A stretch of DNA of 64,000 nucleotides from Flavimaricola marinus (GTDB lineage: Bacteria > Pseudomonadota > Alphaproteobacteria > Rhodobacterales > Rhodobacteraceae). The notes below the pieces were generated by a model. The model saw only the letters and a list, made by a program, of their open reading frames with translations, was not told where the DNA came from and did no database searches. Below, in pieces: positions 16,537-25,384 of this stretch; within the stretch, counting starts at the first letter, position 1, and every line of letters begins with the position of its first letter. Both the position numbers and the translations under genes were made by a program. The stretch spans positions 248,001 to 312,000 of the forward strand of contig NZ_FXZK01000005.1 in the NCBI RefSeq assembly GCF_900184895.1, read 5' to 3'.

Positions 16537-16559
16537 GAGACCGCTATGTCAGAGCCGGC

Positions 16560-17459
16560 CTATCTGCGCCAGAGCGGATGCACCACCGGGTCCTTGGCAC
16601 GCCAGAAATATCGGGCGAAAACCTCGGCATAAGAGCGATAGCGATAGCCGCCGTTGCAGCCCAGATAGCGGTTCGGATTGGCCCGGTAGAGCGCCGGAAG
16701 CCGGTACCACGGCACCCTGGGATGCATATGGTGAACTACATGCAGGTTGTTGTTAAGGAACAGCAACGCCAGCGGGCCTCGGTCTTCGATGATGACGGTG
16801 CGGCCACGGGGCTTGTCGCTGGCCTGATGCTCCAGAAACGTGCGGATCTTGAGCAGGCTCAGCGCGATCCACGCAACGATCAGATAGGCCCACAGCGGCA
16901 TCGGCGACAGCCAGACCACGAACAGGACGGCGAGCAGCGAGGGCAGATGCCACAGCCAGCCGCCCAGTGCGGCGCGGTCTCCGGCCCGGATCGCCCGCCA
17001 ATCGCTTCGCATCCACATGATCTGGCCAAGGATCGGCCCCACGATCAACCGACCGGCGAGCGTCGCATTGGCGCGAAAGATCAGCCGAAGCAGCAGCGGC
17101 AGCCGTTCCCAATCGGCCGCGTCGAGGTAGTTGCTCTCGGGGTCGTCATAGGGATCGGTCAGGATGGCGTCGTGGTGGTGCGCCAGATGGCTGTCGCGAA
17201 ACCGGGCGTAAGGCACGGCCAGCACAAGGACCGGCCAGATCAGGGCTTCGTTCAGGCGACGGTCGGCAAACGGATGTCCGTGCACGACCTCGTGGCTCAG
17301 CGAGGAATGAAACGCCGCTGCCACCCCGGCCACCGGGACGGCCAGCCACAAGGACAAGGTCGAAAGCGCCCAGACCGCGCCGCCCCAGACCACATAGCAC
17401 AGGATGATCAGGCCAAGGGTCGGCCACTCCACCCGCCGTGCGCGGCGAATGTCACGCAT
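16560..17459 (-). CDS. Membrane fatty acid desaturase family protein
   Basis: The 299-residue integral membrane di-iron enzyme has three His boxes: HEVVHGH (56-62), HLAHHH (91-96) and HHMH near residue 240. At least four hydrophobic segments are visible. It should introduce a double bond or hydroxyl into an acyl chain or similar lipid using O2. The WRAKDPVVHPLW tail is unusual but does not set the substrate. Its start overlaps the DUF2061 stop by 8 bases. Confidence 0.88.
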   Translation of the reverse strand: MRDIRRARRVEWPTLGLIILCYVVWGGAVWALSTLSLWLAVPVAGVAAAFHSSLSHEVVHGHPFADRRLNEALIWPVLVLAVPYARFRDSHLAHHHDAILTDPYDDPESNYLDAADWERLPLLLRLIFRANATLAGRLIVGPILGQIMWMRSDWRAIRAGDRAALGGWLWHLPSLLAVLFVVWLSPMPLWAYLIVAWIALSLLKIRTFLEHQASDKPRGRTVIIEDRGPLALLFLNNNLHVVHHMHPRVPWYRLPALYRANPNRYLGCNGGYRYRSYAEVFARYFWRAKDPVVHPLWRR

Positions 17460-17655
17460 TGCGGCCCCAGCGGATACCGGCCCAGAGCCGTTCGTAGAGG
17501 AAATACATGGTCAGGCCCAAGGCCGCATTGATTAGCGCCATCGTGCCACCCGTGCTCAACGATCCGGTCATCGCAAATCCGACGATCGCCATGATCAGCA
17601 GCCCGAGAAGGTTCCAGATCACGGCCTTGATGACGGACCGCTTGCGGCTCTCCAT
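17452..17655 (-). CDS. DUF2061 small membrane protein
   Basis: This 67-residue protein has two hydrophobic helices and the DUF2061 pattern (KRSVIKAVIWNLLGLLIM, then LTMYFLYERLWAGIRWG). Its function is unknown. It overlaps the desaturase gene, so it is likely in the same transcript. An inverted repeat (17674-17690) lies 19 bp upstream of its start. Confidence 0.85.
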   Translation of the reverse strand: MESRKRSVIKAVIWNLLGLLIMAIVGFAMTGSLSTGGTMALINAALGLTMYFLYERLWAGIRWGRNA

Positions 17656-17673
17656 GTCGTTCTCCTTGTTTAC

Positions 17674-17690
17674 GATAGGTTTTTCCTATC
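17674..17690. promoter_or_regulatory. Inverted repeat in divergent promoter region
   Basis: GATAGG and CCTATC are perfect 6-bp arms around five T residues. The site lies between the DUF2061-desaturase genes and the XRE regulator. It could be an operator for that regulator or a weak hairpin; the sequence alone does not decide. Confidence 0.4.
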
Positions 17691-17744
17691 CCCGGCACGC
17701 ACAACCGACCATTCTGTTTCTGATTAACAAAACACGACAGATGG

Positions 17745-17750
17745 TATATT
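17745..17750 (+). promoter_or_regulatory. Candidate -10 element giving a near-leaderless XRE mRNA
   Basis: TATATT lies only 9 bases before the regulator's ATG at 17760, in a locally AT-rich patch. A start about 7 bases downstream would leave two or three untranslated bases. No ribosome-binding purine tract precedes the ATG, which agrees with a leaderless transcript. The -35 is poor. Confidence 0.4.
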
Positions 17751-17759
17751 TATGCCCGC

Positions 17760-18620
17760 ATGTTGACAAAAGTAGACAAACGGGATCGCGCCGCCCTGTT
17801 CCGCACCCGGCTTCAGACCGCGATGGCCGAACGGCACAGCACGCAAAGCGCCCTCGCCCGCGCCGCAGGGGTGGATCGGTCGACGATCTCGCAACTTATG
17901 CAGGACGACGGATCGCGGCTGCCCAACGCGCATCTGGTGGCGTCCTGTGCGGCGGCGCTCGGGGTCTCGGCGGATTGGCTTCTGGGCCTGTCCGAGCGGC
18001 CAGAGCGGGCGGCCGACCTGATCGCCGCCGCCATGTCGATGCCCGAAGCACCGCGGGCGCTGGTCGACGAGCATATCTTTGGCTGGCACCAAGAGGCGGC
18101 GGGCTACAAGATCCGGCATGTGCCCGCCGGCCTGCCCGACATGCTCAAGACCGAGGCGATGCTGCGCTGGGAATACACGCCCTCGCTGGGGCGGACGATC
18201 GATCAGGCGATCGGCGCCAGCCAGGACAGGCTCAACCTGATGCGCGGCGCGCGCTCGGATTTCGAGATCGCGCTGCCGGTGCATGAGTTGGCGGAATTCG
18301 CTACCGGAACAGGCTATTACGACGGTTTGCCGGCGCAGGTCCGGCGCGATCAGATCGACCAGTTGATCGACCTGCACCAACAGCTCTATCCGACGCTGCG
18401 GCTCTATCTGTTCGATGCCCGCAAGCTGTTTTCAGCCCCGGTGACGATCTTCGGGCCGCTTTTGGCGTCGGTCTATCTGGGCAGCAACTATCTGGTGTTT
18501 CGCGATACCGAACGGGTGCAAGCGATTACGCGGCATTTCGACGGGCTGATCCGGGCGGCCGAAGTGCCCGCGCACACACTGGCCGATCACCTCAACGCCC
18601 TGCGGCGACAGGTGCGCTAG
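17760..18620 (+). CDS. XRE-family transcriptional regulator
   Basis: The 286-residue protein has an N-terminal helix-turn-helix at about 15-70 (STQSALARAAGVDRSTISQL and LGVSADWLLGLSER). A C-terminal domain of about 200 residues has no recognised enzymatic motif; it contains a WEYTPSLGRTIDQAIG stretch that may be a ligand or dimer region. It is convergent with the carnitine dehydrogenase gene (11-bp gap) and divergent from DUF2061-desaturase. The nearest plausible targets are itself and the divergent pair. Confidence 0.85.
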   Translation: MLTKVDKRDRAALFRTRLQTAMAERHSTQSALARAAGVDRSTISQLMQDDGSRLPNAHLVASCAAALGVSADWLLGLSERPERAADLIAAAMSMPEAPRALVDEHIFGWHQEAAGYKIRHVPAGLPDMLKTEAMLRWEYTPSLGRTIDQAIGASQDRLNLMRGARSDFEIALPVHELAEFATGTGYYDGLPAQVRRDQIDQLIDLHQQLYPTLRLYLFDARKLFSAPVTIFGPLLASVYLGSNYLVFRDTERVQAITRHFDGLIRAAEVPAHTLADHLNALRRQVR

Positions 18621-18630
18621 GCGGGCCTGC

Positions 18631-20091
18631 TCAACGGACGCCGACGGCCTTCCCCGCACCCTCCGGGCGGGGCAGACCCGCATGGGTCTCGGCCAGACGC
18701 GCCATCGGCACCGCCACCCGATCATCGGGCATCGCCGATGACCGGGTCTCGAGGCTGACATGGATCAGCATATGCTCGCCCGTCGCCAACAGCCGCTCGC
18801 CCCCATACATCCGGTGGAACAGATGCATCCGCTTGCCCTGCCCCTCGAGGCATTGGCTTTCAACCCGGATCCGGGCGCCCGCCTTGGCCTCGTCCAGATG
18901 GCGGATATGGGTCTCGACGGTGAAAAAGCTGACGCCGCTGGCCACATAATCCGCATCACAGCCGACAAGGCGCATCATCCGGTCGGTCGCGTCGCCAAAG
19001 GCGGTCAGATAGCGGGCCTCGTTCATATGACCGTTGTAGTCGGTCCAATCCAGCGGTACCGCCTGGGAGACGGTCAGGATCGGCTGCGAAAGGTCGGCCA
19101 CGTCCTCCAGACGCTCCGGCAAAGTCGACATCCGCACATCCTGCGCCTTCAAGAGCGCCCCCGCCCCCCAATTCTGCGCCTTCAGGCCGCGCAGGATACT
19201 CACCAGATTGGTGTCGCGCATCCGCTCCAACTCGCGGATCGAATAGGCGCCCGACTGCGCGTCGGACTGTCCCGCCACGGCATCGATCAGCGCATCGTCG
19301 AGGTCCGGCACATCCATCAGCTTGGTCCACGGCCAGCTGAGGCACGGGCCGAATTGCTCGATGAAATGGCGCATCCCGGCTTCGCCGCCCGCAATGCGAT
19401 AGGTCTCGAACAGGCCCATCTGTGCCCAGCGCAGGCCAAAGCCATAGCGGATGGCGTTGTCGATCTCCTCGGTCGTCGCGATGCCATCCTTGATCAGCCA
19501 CAGCGCCTCGCGCCAGACCGCCTCAAGAAAGCGATCCGCGATATGGGCATCGATTTCCTTCTTGAGATGAAGCGGATAGCAGCCGATCCCCTCCAGCACC
19601 GCCTTGGCACGATCCACCAATTCGACAGGGTTCGCCTCGGTCGTCACCAACTCGATCAGCGGCAGCAAATAGACCGGATTGAACGGATGGGTCACCACGA
19701 TCTGGCCCGGGCGCACGGCATCGCCCTGCAACTCGCTTGGCTTGAAACCAGAGGTCGACGAGCCGATCACCGCGTCGGGCGCGCAATGCTCCTGCACCGT
19801 CTGATAGACCTTGCGCTTGAGCTCCAGACGCTCCGGCACGCTCTCCTGAATCCACTCGGCGCCCGCCACGGCCTCCGGGATCGTCGGGTGAAACGTCAGG
19901 CGGCCCTCCTGCGGCATCGCGACGTCGGCCAGTCCGGGCAACGAGGCCCGCGCCCCGGCAAGCACCTCCGCGATCTTGCGCTCGGCCTCCGGGTCGGGGT
20001 CGAACACCCGCACGTCCCACCCCATGAGCAGAAAACGCGCCGCCCAGCCTCCGCCGATCACGCCGCCGCCGATGATTGCCGCCGTTGCCAT
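18631..20091 (-). CDS. lcdH: L-carnitine dehydrogenase fused to a hotdog thioesterase
   Basis: This is a 486-residue fusion. Residues 1-320 form a 3-hydroxyacyl-CoA-dehydrogenase-fold NAD enzyme (IIGGGVIGGGWAARF nucleotide loop, VTHPFNPVYLLPL, and an EIDAHIADRF helix), matching carnitine 3-dehydrogenase. Residues about 335-470 form a 4HBT hotdog domain with DWTDYNGHMN at 348-357. The first part oxidises L-carnitine to 3-dehydrocarnitine; the second is expected to hydrolyse betainyl-CoA to glycine betaine. The BKACE encoded upstream would carry out the step in between. ATG 20091 begins the nucleotide-binding strand at once, which fixes the start. Confidence 0.9.
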   Translation of the reverse strand: MATAAIIGGGVIGGGWAARFLLMGWDVRVFDPDPEAERKIAEVLAGARASLPGLADVAMPQEGRLTFHPTIPEAVAGAEWIQESVPERLELKRKVYQTVQEHCAPDAVIGSSTSGFKPSELQGDAVRPGQIVVTHPFNPVYLLPLIELVTTEANPVELVDRAKAVLEGIGCYPLHLKKEIDAHIADRFLEAVWREALWLIKDGIATTEEIDNAIRYGFGLRWAQMGLFETYRIAGGEAGMRHFIEQFGPCLSWPWTKLMDVPDLDDALIDAVAGQSDAQSGAYSIRELERMRDTNLVSILRGLKAQNWGAGALLKAQDVRMSTLPERLEDVADLSQPILTVSQAVPLDWTDYNGHMNEARYLTAFGDATDRMMRLVGCDADYVASGVSFFTVETHIRHLDEAKAGARIRVESQCLEGQGKRMHLFHRMYGGERLLATGEHMLIHVSLETRSSAMPDDRVAVPMARLAETHAGLPRPEGAGKAVGVR

Positions 20092-20131
20092 CACGCCTCT
20101 CCCTTGTGGGGCCGGTCGAGGACCGCCCAAA

Positions 20132-20692
20132 TCATTGCCCCTGCGGCACCATTTGCAGGCGCGACACATCGTATCCGTTGAAATCCAGTATCTCGCGGGC
20201 GGCGATCAGCCGGTCCTGCGGGATCACCGGATCGCGGTTCAGGATCCAGCCCGTGGTGCCATCGGGATTGCCGACCACCGCCGTGCGATAGCCCTCGTCG
20301 ACCCACAGAACCCAGTAGTCCCCGGCCACAAAGGGCACGCTGGCAAAGCGGACCTTCAGCCGCCCCGGCCCGACGATCTCGGCCGTGCCCTCGATGGTGC
20401 TGACCGATCCGTCCTCCGCCGAACCGCAGGAGTTCAGAACCGAGATCAACCCATCCTCGCGCATCCCGTATTCGGCCGTGACATTGACGCAGCCGCGCTC
20501 GAACACGTTGGGAAACCGGGCCACCTCGTACCACAGGCCGAGGTAGCGATCGGGTTCGAACAGGGCCTTGGAGGCAATCGGCACCGAGGTATCGCGGTAG
20601 GATTCAAACAACGGGACGGCAGGCTCTCCGTCCGGTCCGGGAATACAGGCACTCAGCGCCAGTGCGACGGCCAGCCCCAGCGCCGCCCTCAC
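20132..20692 (-). CDS. Lipocalin-family lipoprotein (Blc-like)
   Basis: This is a 186-residue protein with a lipoprotein signal (LALSAC, Cys16) and the lipocalin signature YLGLWYEVARFPN (Gly52, Trp54). Bacterial lipocalins sit on the outer membrane and bind lipids or small hydrophobic ligands. GTG 20692 overlaps the BKACE stop (GTGA), and the carnitine dehydrogenase starts 40 bp after its end, so it lies inside the carnitine operon. Its part in carnitine use, for example handling acylcarnitines, is conjecture. Confidence 0.9.
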   Translation of the reverse strand: MRAALGLAVALALSACIPGPDGEPAVPLFESYRDTSVPIASKALFEPDRYLGLWYEVARFPNVFERGCVNVTAEYGMREDGLISVLNSCGSAEDGSVSTIEGTAEIVGPGRLKVRFASVPFVAGDYWVLWVDEGYRTAVVGNPDGTTGWILNRDPVIPQDRLIAAREILDFNGYDVSRLQMVPQGQ

Positions 20693-21603
20693 AGCGCCAC
20701 CGGGGCGCACTTGGTCAGACCCAGCTTGGCCCGAACCGCCTCCGGTCCCATGACGCGGGCGCCCATGCGCTCGACGATGCCGACGGCGCGGTCCACAAGC
20801 TGGGCATTGGTGGCCAATTCGCCCTTGCCGAGCCACAGATTGTCCTCCAGCCCCACACGGACATGACCGCCTGCCAGCACGGCGGCAGAGACATAGGCCA
20901 TCTGATGACGGCCCAGCGCAAAGGCCGAAAAGGTCCAGTCTTTCGGCACGTTGTTGACCATCGCCATAAAGGTGTTGAGGTCATCGGGCGCGCCCCAGGG
21001 CACGCCCATGCACAGCTGCACGAGGGCCGGAGCATCCAATGCGCCCTCCGCCACCAACTGCTTGGCAAACCACAGATGGCCGGTGTCAAAGGCCTCGATC
21101 TCGGGCTTCACGCCCAGATCGGTCATCATCCGGCCCATCGCACGAAGCATCCCCGGCGTGTTGGTCATAACGTAATCGGCCTCGGCGAAATTCATCGTGC
21201 CGCAATCGAGGGTGCAGATCTCGGGCAGGCACTGGGCCACATGGGCGACCCGCTCTGTGGCACCGACCATATCGGTGCCGGCGACGGTAGGCAAAGGCTG
21301 CTCGACGCCGCCAAAGACGATGTCGCCGCCCATGCCGGCGGTCAGGTTCAGGACAACATCCACTTCGGCGGCGCGAATGCGGTCGGTGACCTCGCGGTAC
21401 AGCTCGGCGCGGCGCGACGGCACGCCGGTTTCCGGATCACGAACATGGCAATGCACGATCGCGGCCCCCGCCCTGGCGGCCTCGATGGCGCTGTCCGCAA
21501 TCTGCTGCGGCGAGCGCGGCACATGCGGACTGCGGTCCTGCGTGCTTCCCGATCCGGTCACGGCACAGGTGATAAACACCTCTTGGCTCATCTCTAATGG
21601 CAT
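20689..21603 (-). CDS. BKACE-family beta-keto acid cleavage enzyme (3-dehydrocarnitine cleavage)
   Basis: This is a 304-residue TIM-barrel DUF849/BKACE protein. The metal-binding pair is in IVHCHVRDPETG (His51, His53); the N-terminal VFITCAVTGSG is also typical. BKACE enzymes condense a beta-keto acid with acetyl-CoA to give acetoacetate and a new CoA ester. Next to a carnitine dehydrogenase the expected reaction is 3-dehydrocarnitine plus acetyl-CoA to betainyl-CoA plus acetoacetate. ATG 21603 has AGGGAGG nine bases upstream; ATG 21591 is weaker. First gene of the operon. Confidence 0.9.
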   Translation of the reverse strand: MPLEMSQEVFITCAVTGSGSTQDRSPHVPRSPQQIADSAIEAARAGAAIVHCHVRDPETGVPSRRAELYREVTDRIRAAEVDVVLNLTAGMGGDIVFGGVEQPLPTVAGTDMVGATERVAHVAQCLPEICTLDCGTMNFAEADYVMTNTPGMLRAMGRMMTDLGVKPEIEAFDTGHLWFAKQLVAEGALDAPALVQLCMGVPWGAPDDLNTFMAMVNNVPKDWTFSAFALGRHQMAYVSAAVLAGGHVRVGLEDNLWLGKGELATNAQLVDRAVGIVERMGARVMGPEAVRAKLGLTKCAPVAL

Positions 21604-21859
21604 TCGCGCGGCCTCCCTTGTCGTCGGCAACCGTCCGCGATTTCGCAATCGGGCGCAAGCGACAGTGGCGGCAAAACCTTGACGGACAGCGACGCGAAAT
21701 GGCAAACACCCGGCATGACCAAGCGCAACCCCATCGCCACGGCCGTCTTTACCGCCTGCACATAACGGCAGCCGGTCCCTTTCCCTTTTGAAATGACACC
21801 CGCCGCCGCAAGGACGGTGAGCGCAAAGGATCGTCCAAGCGGCCGCTTCGGAGACGACG

Positions 21860-22303
21860 ATGATCCCAACAATCCGCCCCGCAAGACCCTCGGACATTCC
21901 CGCCCTACTCGGGCTGATGCGCAAATTCTGCGCCTATCACGACCAGCCCTGCGAAACCGGGCTGGAACGGCTGCAACTGACGCTGTTCGACAGCGGGCGG
22001 GTCACTGCACTCATCGCCGAAACCGACCGGCCCATCGGCTATGCCGCGCTGGAATGGGTCTGGCGGCCCATGGACGAGCACGACGGGCTCGACATCGCGC
22101 AGCTCTACGTCGTCGACCACTGGCGCAGCAAAGGGGTGGGTCGGGCGCTGATCGGGGCCGCCGCCACAGTGGCGCGTCAAGCATCCGCCTCGCAGCTCAC
22201 CATCGCCAGCAGCGCACAAAATCCCGGCGCTGCGGCGGCCTACCGGGCCATGGGGCTCACCGAACGGCCGGCCCCCGGCGCAGGATTCCGGGTCGCGCTC
22301 TGA
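21860..22303 (+). CDS. GNAT-family N-acetyltransferase
   Basis: The 147-residue protein has a standard GNAT fold: RPARPSDIPAL at the start, the acetyl-CoA loop in DHWRSKGVGRALIG (residues about 87-100), and a final AYRAMGLTE. It should transfer an acetyl group to an amine of unknown identity. It is divergent from the BKACE gene with a 256-bp gap and convergent with the aldo/keto reductase gene. A G-rich repeat begins directly at its stop codon. Confidence 0.88.
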   Translation: MIPTIRPARPSDIPALLGLMRKFCAYHDQPCETGLERLQLTLFDSGRVTALIAETDRPIGYAALEWVWRPMDEHDGLDIAQLYVVDHWRSKGVGRALIGAAATVARQASASQLTIASSAQNPGAAAAYRAMGLTERPAPGAGFRVAL

Positions 22304-22356
22304 CGGGAGGGCGGGCGGGGCGTCGCGGCACGCGCGCGTCGCCCCGTCCTCCGCCG
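22304..22356. terminator. GC-rich hairpin and G-quadruplex repeat between convergent genes
   Basis: The whole gap is one imperfect inverted repeat, with the perfect inner arms CGGGGCG (22316-22322) and CGCCCCG (22340-22346). Its left arm holds GGGAGGGCGGGCGGGG (22305-22320), four G-tracts with single-base loops. It would serve as a bidirectional transcript end for the GNAT and aldo/keto reductase genes. Confidence 0.6.
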
Positions 22357-23400
22357 TCAATACGGCATCGGATGCGCCTTGTGGGTCTCGGTGATCTCGG
22401 CCAGCACCTCGTCAGACAGGGCCACACCATAGCCATCGAGTATCTGCTGCAACTGGGCCGAGGTCGTCGCGCCAAAGATCGGGCAATTCGGGAACGGACG
22501 GGTCGTCTGCCAGGCCATCGCCATATGCACCGGATCAAGACCGTGGCGCTTGGCGAGCTCGACATAGGCGCGGGCCGCCGGCTCCTCGCGCGGCGCAACA
22601 CGGCCGCCCATATCCGGGGTCAGCGACCGACGAGAGCCCTCGGGAATCGCGCCTCCCAGATACTTGCCCGTCAGAATGCCGGCCGCCAAAGGCGAAAAGG
22701 CCAGCAAGGTCACATCCTCGTTCACACCCACTTCGGCCATGTCGGTGTCATAGAGGCGGCACATCAACGAATACTCGTTCTGAACCGAGGCGACGCGCGG
22801 GCCACCAACGGCCTCGGCCCGGTCGATCCAACGGCAGGTGCCCCAGGCGCTCTCGTTCGACAAACCAAACGCACGGACCTTCCCTTCGGCGACCATCTCG
22901 GCCATCGCACCAAGGATTTCATCCATATGCGCGATGTTGGAGGCACGATCCTGCGAGCTGGGATCAAATGTCCAGTTCTGGCGGAACATATAGCTGCCCC
23001 GGGCCGGCCAATGCAGCTGATAGAGATCGATCACGTCGGTCTGCAACCGGCGCAACGAATCCTCGACAGCACCGCGGATGTTGCTCCCGTCAAATCCCTT
23101 GCCCTCGCGCTTGAAGCCGGGGTTTGGGCCGGTGATCTTGGTGGCGATCTTCACCTCGGAGCGACGACCGGAGGCTTTGACCCAATTGCCCACGATCTCC
23201 TCGGACTTCCCGGCACGCTCGGCGGTGACCGGGTTCACCGGATACATCTCGGCGGTGTCCAGAAAATCGATCCCGGCATCCAGCGCCATATCGATCTGGC
23301 GATGGGCGTCCTCCTGCGGGGTCTGGTTACCATAGGTCATCGTGCCAAGGCACCATTCGGACACGGTAAAACCGGCCCGGCCAAGGGGTATCTGTTTCAT
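22357..23400 (-). CDS. Aldo/keto reductase (Tas-like)
   Basis: The 347-residue NADPH-dependent oxidoreductase has a TIM-barrel AKR fold. The catalytic Asp and Tyr lie in DFLDTAEMYPVNP, the Lys in VKIATKITG, and the His in LYQLHWP. The YPVNP insertion and C-terminal region resemble the Tas/YajO-type AKRs. It reduces some carbonyl compound; the substrate is unknown. A GAGGTAGAG ribosome site precedes ATG 23400. Monocistronic by position. Confidence 0.9.
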   Translation of the reverse strand: MKQIPLGRAGFTVSEWCLGTMTYGNQTPQEDAHRQIDMALDAGIDFLDTAEMYPVNPVTAERAGKSEEIVGNWVKASGRRSEVKIATKITGPNPGFKREGKGFDGSNIRGAVEDSLRRLQTDVIDLYQLHWPARGSYMFRQNWTFDPSSQDRASNIAHMDEILGAMAEMVAEGKVRAFGLSNESAWGTCRWIDRAEAVGGPRVASVQNEYSLMCRLYDTDMAEVGVNEDVTLLAFSPLAAGILTGKYLGGAIPEGSRRSLTPDMGGRVAPREEPAARAYVELAKRHGLDPVHMAMAWQTTRPFPNCPIFGATTSAQLQQILDGYGVALSDEVLAEITETHKAHPMPY

Positions 23401-23534
23401 TTCGGTGCTCTACCTCGGGAAATTGCGTTGAACGGTGACTCTAGCCGGGAAGGCAGGATCCGCAAGGGCAGGACCGCAGCCCGCTCGGGTGCCGCCCGGG
23501 CGAGCCCGCCTTGGTGGGGCCAGGCCGTGAGGCG

Positions 23535-25121
23535 CTAGAGCCCGAAATCGGCCGCCGTCAGGCCCTGCGCGTTCAGCAACAGGATCTCCATGTCGGTCGA
23601 CCCGTCGCCATCGGCATCAAAGCGGACGAGGCTGTTCACCGGACCCTCGTTGGTGACCCTGATCTCGGCGCCACCGCTGGCACTAAAGCCGGCCGCCCCG
23701 ATGAAATCGAGGTTGGCGGTGATCGGGAACAGGTCGATATAGTCGACGCCGACCTCGAAATCGGCAATCACGTCACGGCTGCCGCCCACGGCACTGTCGG
23801 TGACCTCATAAAAGGTGAAATAGTCACTCCCAAGCTCGCCGTAGAGGTAGTCAAAGCCCCCGCCGCCAGCCAGAATATCGGAGCCTTCGCCGGCGACGAT
23901 GAGGTCAGAGCCTTCGCCGCCAAAGATCTGATCGTCGCCCGCGCCTCCAGCCAGAATGTCGCCACCGTCATCGCCATAGACGAAATCGTCGCCCCCCGCG
24001 GCAAAGACGAGATCGGCATCGTCGCCACCATAAAAGCTCTCGCCCACGGCGCCGCCAAGGATGAAATCGTCGCCATCCCCGCCCAGCACATCCCCGGCGA
24101 CCTCGCCCGCGCGGCCAAGATAGAGATCGGCATCCTGGCCGAGATCGATCTCCCCGGTGATCGAACCAGAATTGACGATCGCGTCCTCACCGGCCGCAAG
24201 GTCGATCGCGCCAAGGATCGTGCCGCTGTTGACGACCTCGTCGTCCATATTGCCGGTATCGATCGCATGCTGGTCGGTGCCGACGACGGTGCCGGCATTG
24301 TCCAGGATCAATGTCGTATCGGTGTCGGTGTCGATCCCGGTATCGCCCCCCGATATCGTGCCGGTATTCGTCACGACGACGATCCCCGATACCCCCACGA
24401 CGGCCGAGGCCAGCGCGGTGATCTCTCCGGAATTGACAAGCGTGACCTCGACGTTCGATGCCGTGTCATTGCCGAAATACACAGCTCTCAAATCGGAACT
24501 GATGGTCCCGCTGTTGACCAGAGAGCCATTGCCACCATTGAAGGAGACGCCTTGATTGGCCGACAATATATCGCCCGAATTCTGGACTTCCGCGCCAGTC
24601 GCCTGAATATCGAGGCCATAGTTGTCACCGACGATGGTGCCGCTGTTCTCCAGATGCAGGCCGACGCCATCGACGCGAACCCCGGAGATGCCGGTGATCG
24701 TGCCCGCGTTCATGACACTGGCACTCGCACCGTCGATATCGAGACCAAAGGTGGTCATGCTGGAAATCGAGCCGTTGTTTTCGATCGTGGCATCCGTTCC
24801 GGTGATCCAGATGCCGTCGTCGATGGATGTGATCATGCCATTGTTGACAACACCGCCCTCCGTCGAATTCAGCGCGACCCCGAAGGTGCCGCCATAGAGA
24901 AACCCGGTAAAGGAAATGATCGCAAAGTCTCTGGCCGCGTTCAAATCGATGGCCGCTCCGTTGTCCGACGCGACGGTGCCTTCGACGAGGATGGTGACGT
25001 CTTCAATGGCGGAATCGATGGCATCGGCAGCGTTCCCGACGACGACATTGCCTTCGACGATATGCGTCCCGGCGACGACTGCATCATATCCGTTGGTGGT
25101 TTCCGAAACGAGTGTGACCAT
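23535..25121 (-). CDS. RTX-type secreted calcium-binding repeat protein
   Basis: The 528-residue protein has no N-terminal signal. Residues about 20-330 form a repetitive beta-rich region with recurrent NSGTI/NNGSI-like units, probably a solenoid. Residues about 340-430 carry Gly-Asp nonapeptide repeats (GGDGDDFILGG, GGEGSDLIVAG, GGAGDDQIFGG) that bind Ca2+. The end resembles the M10-type C-terminal region of type I secretion substrates (DVIADFEVGVDYIDL, then a hydrophobic final stretch). It should be exported by a type I system; no TolC/HlyB/HlyD genes are in the window. Possibly a surface or adhesion protein. AGGGAGA precedes the ATG. Confidence 0.88.
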   Translation of the reverse strand: MVTLVSETTNGYDAVVAGTHIVEGNVVVGNAADAIDSAIEDVTILVEGTVASDNGAAIDLNAARDFAIISFTGFLYGGTFGVALNSTEGGVVNNGMITSIDDGIWITGTDATIENNGSISSMTTFGLDIDGASASVMNAGTITGISGVRVDGVGLHLENSGTIVGDNYGLDIQATGAEVQNSGDILSANQGVSFNGGNGSLVNSGTISSDLRAVYFGNDTASNVEVTLVNSGEITALASAVVGVSGIVVVTNTGTISGGDTGIDTDTDTTLILDNAGTVVGTDQHAIDTGNMDDEVVNSGTILGAIDLAAGEDAIVNSGSITGEIDLGQDADLYLGRAGEVAGDVLGGDGDDFILGGAVGESFYGGDDADLVFAAGGDDFVYGDDGGDILAGGAGDDQIFGGEGSDLIVAGEGSDILAGGGGFDYLYGELGSDYFTFYEVTDSAVGGSRDVIADFEVGVDYIDLFPITANLDFIGAAGFSASGGAEIRVTNEGPVNSLVRFDADGDGSTDMEILLLNAQGLTAADFGL

Positions 25122-25280
25122 GATGTTCTCCCTGATGTCCCACGATAAGGGGCTGAAATTGGTGGCTTCTGAATATCCAAAGGTGCAATGGGCCCAGATT
25201 GGAAAACCTGCGGGCGGGCTGTCAATACCGGGTTACCCGCCCCGGATCGGCCAAAGGGCGCGGCGGCTGACGGGACGGTG

Positions 25281-25305
25281 GACGGGACGGCGGGCGGGGC
25301 GGCGT
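25281..25305 (+). repeat. G-rich intergenic repeat, copy 2
   Basis: GACGGGACGGCGGGCGGGGC matches the family seen at 22304, 40757 and 60509. Here the second G-tract is only two long. It lies in the 263-bp gap between the divergent RTX and MFS genes. Confidence 0.5.
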
Positions 25306-25384
25306 CGGGGGCGCAAGCCCGCGACAAGCGCCGGCCCGGCGTTTGCCCATTGCGCCCGACGCGCGGCAGGCACATTCTCGCGAA

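Noticed and set aside
23511-25148. 545-residue plus-strand frame opposite the RTX gene
   Set aside because: Antisense shadow; the minus strand has a full RTX architecture and a ribosome site.
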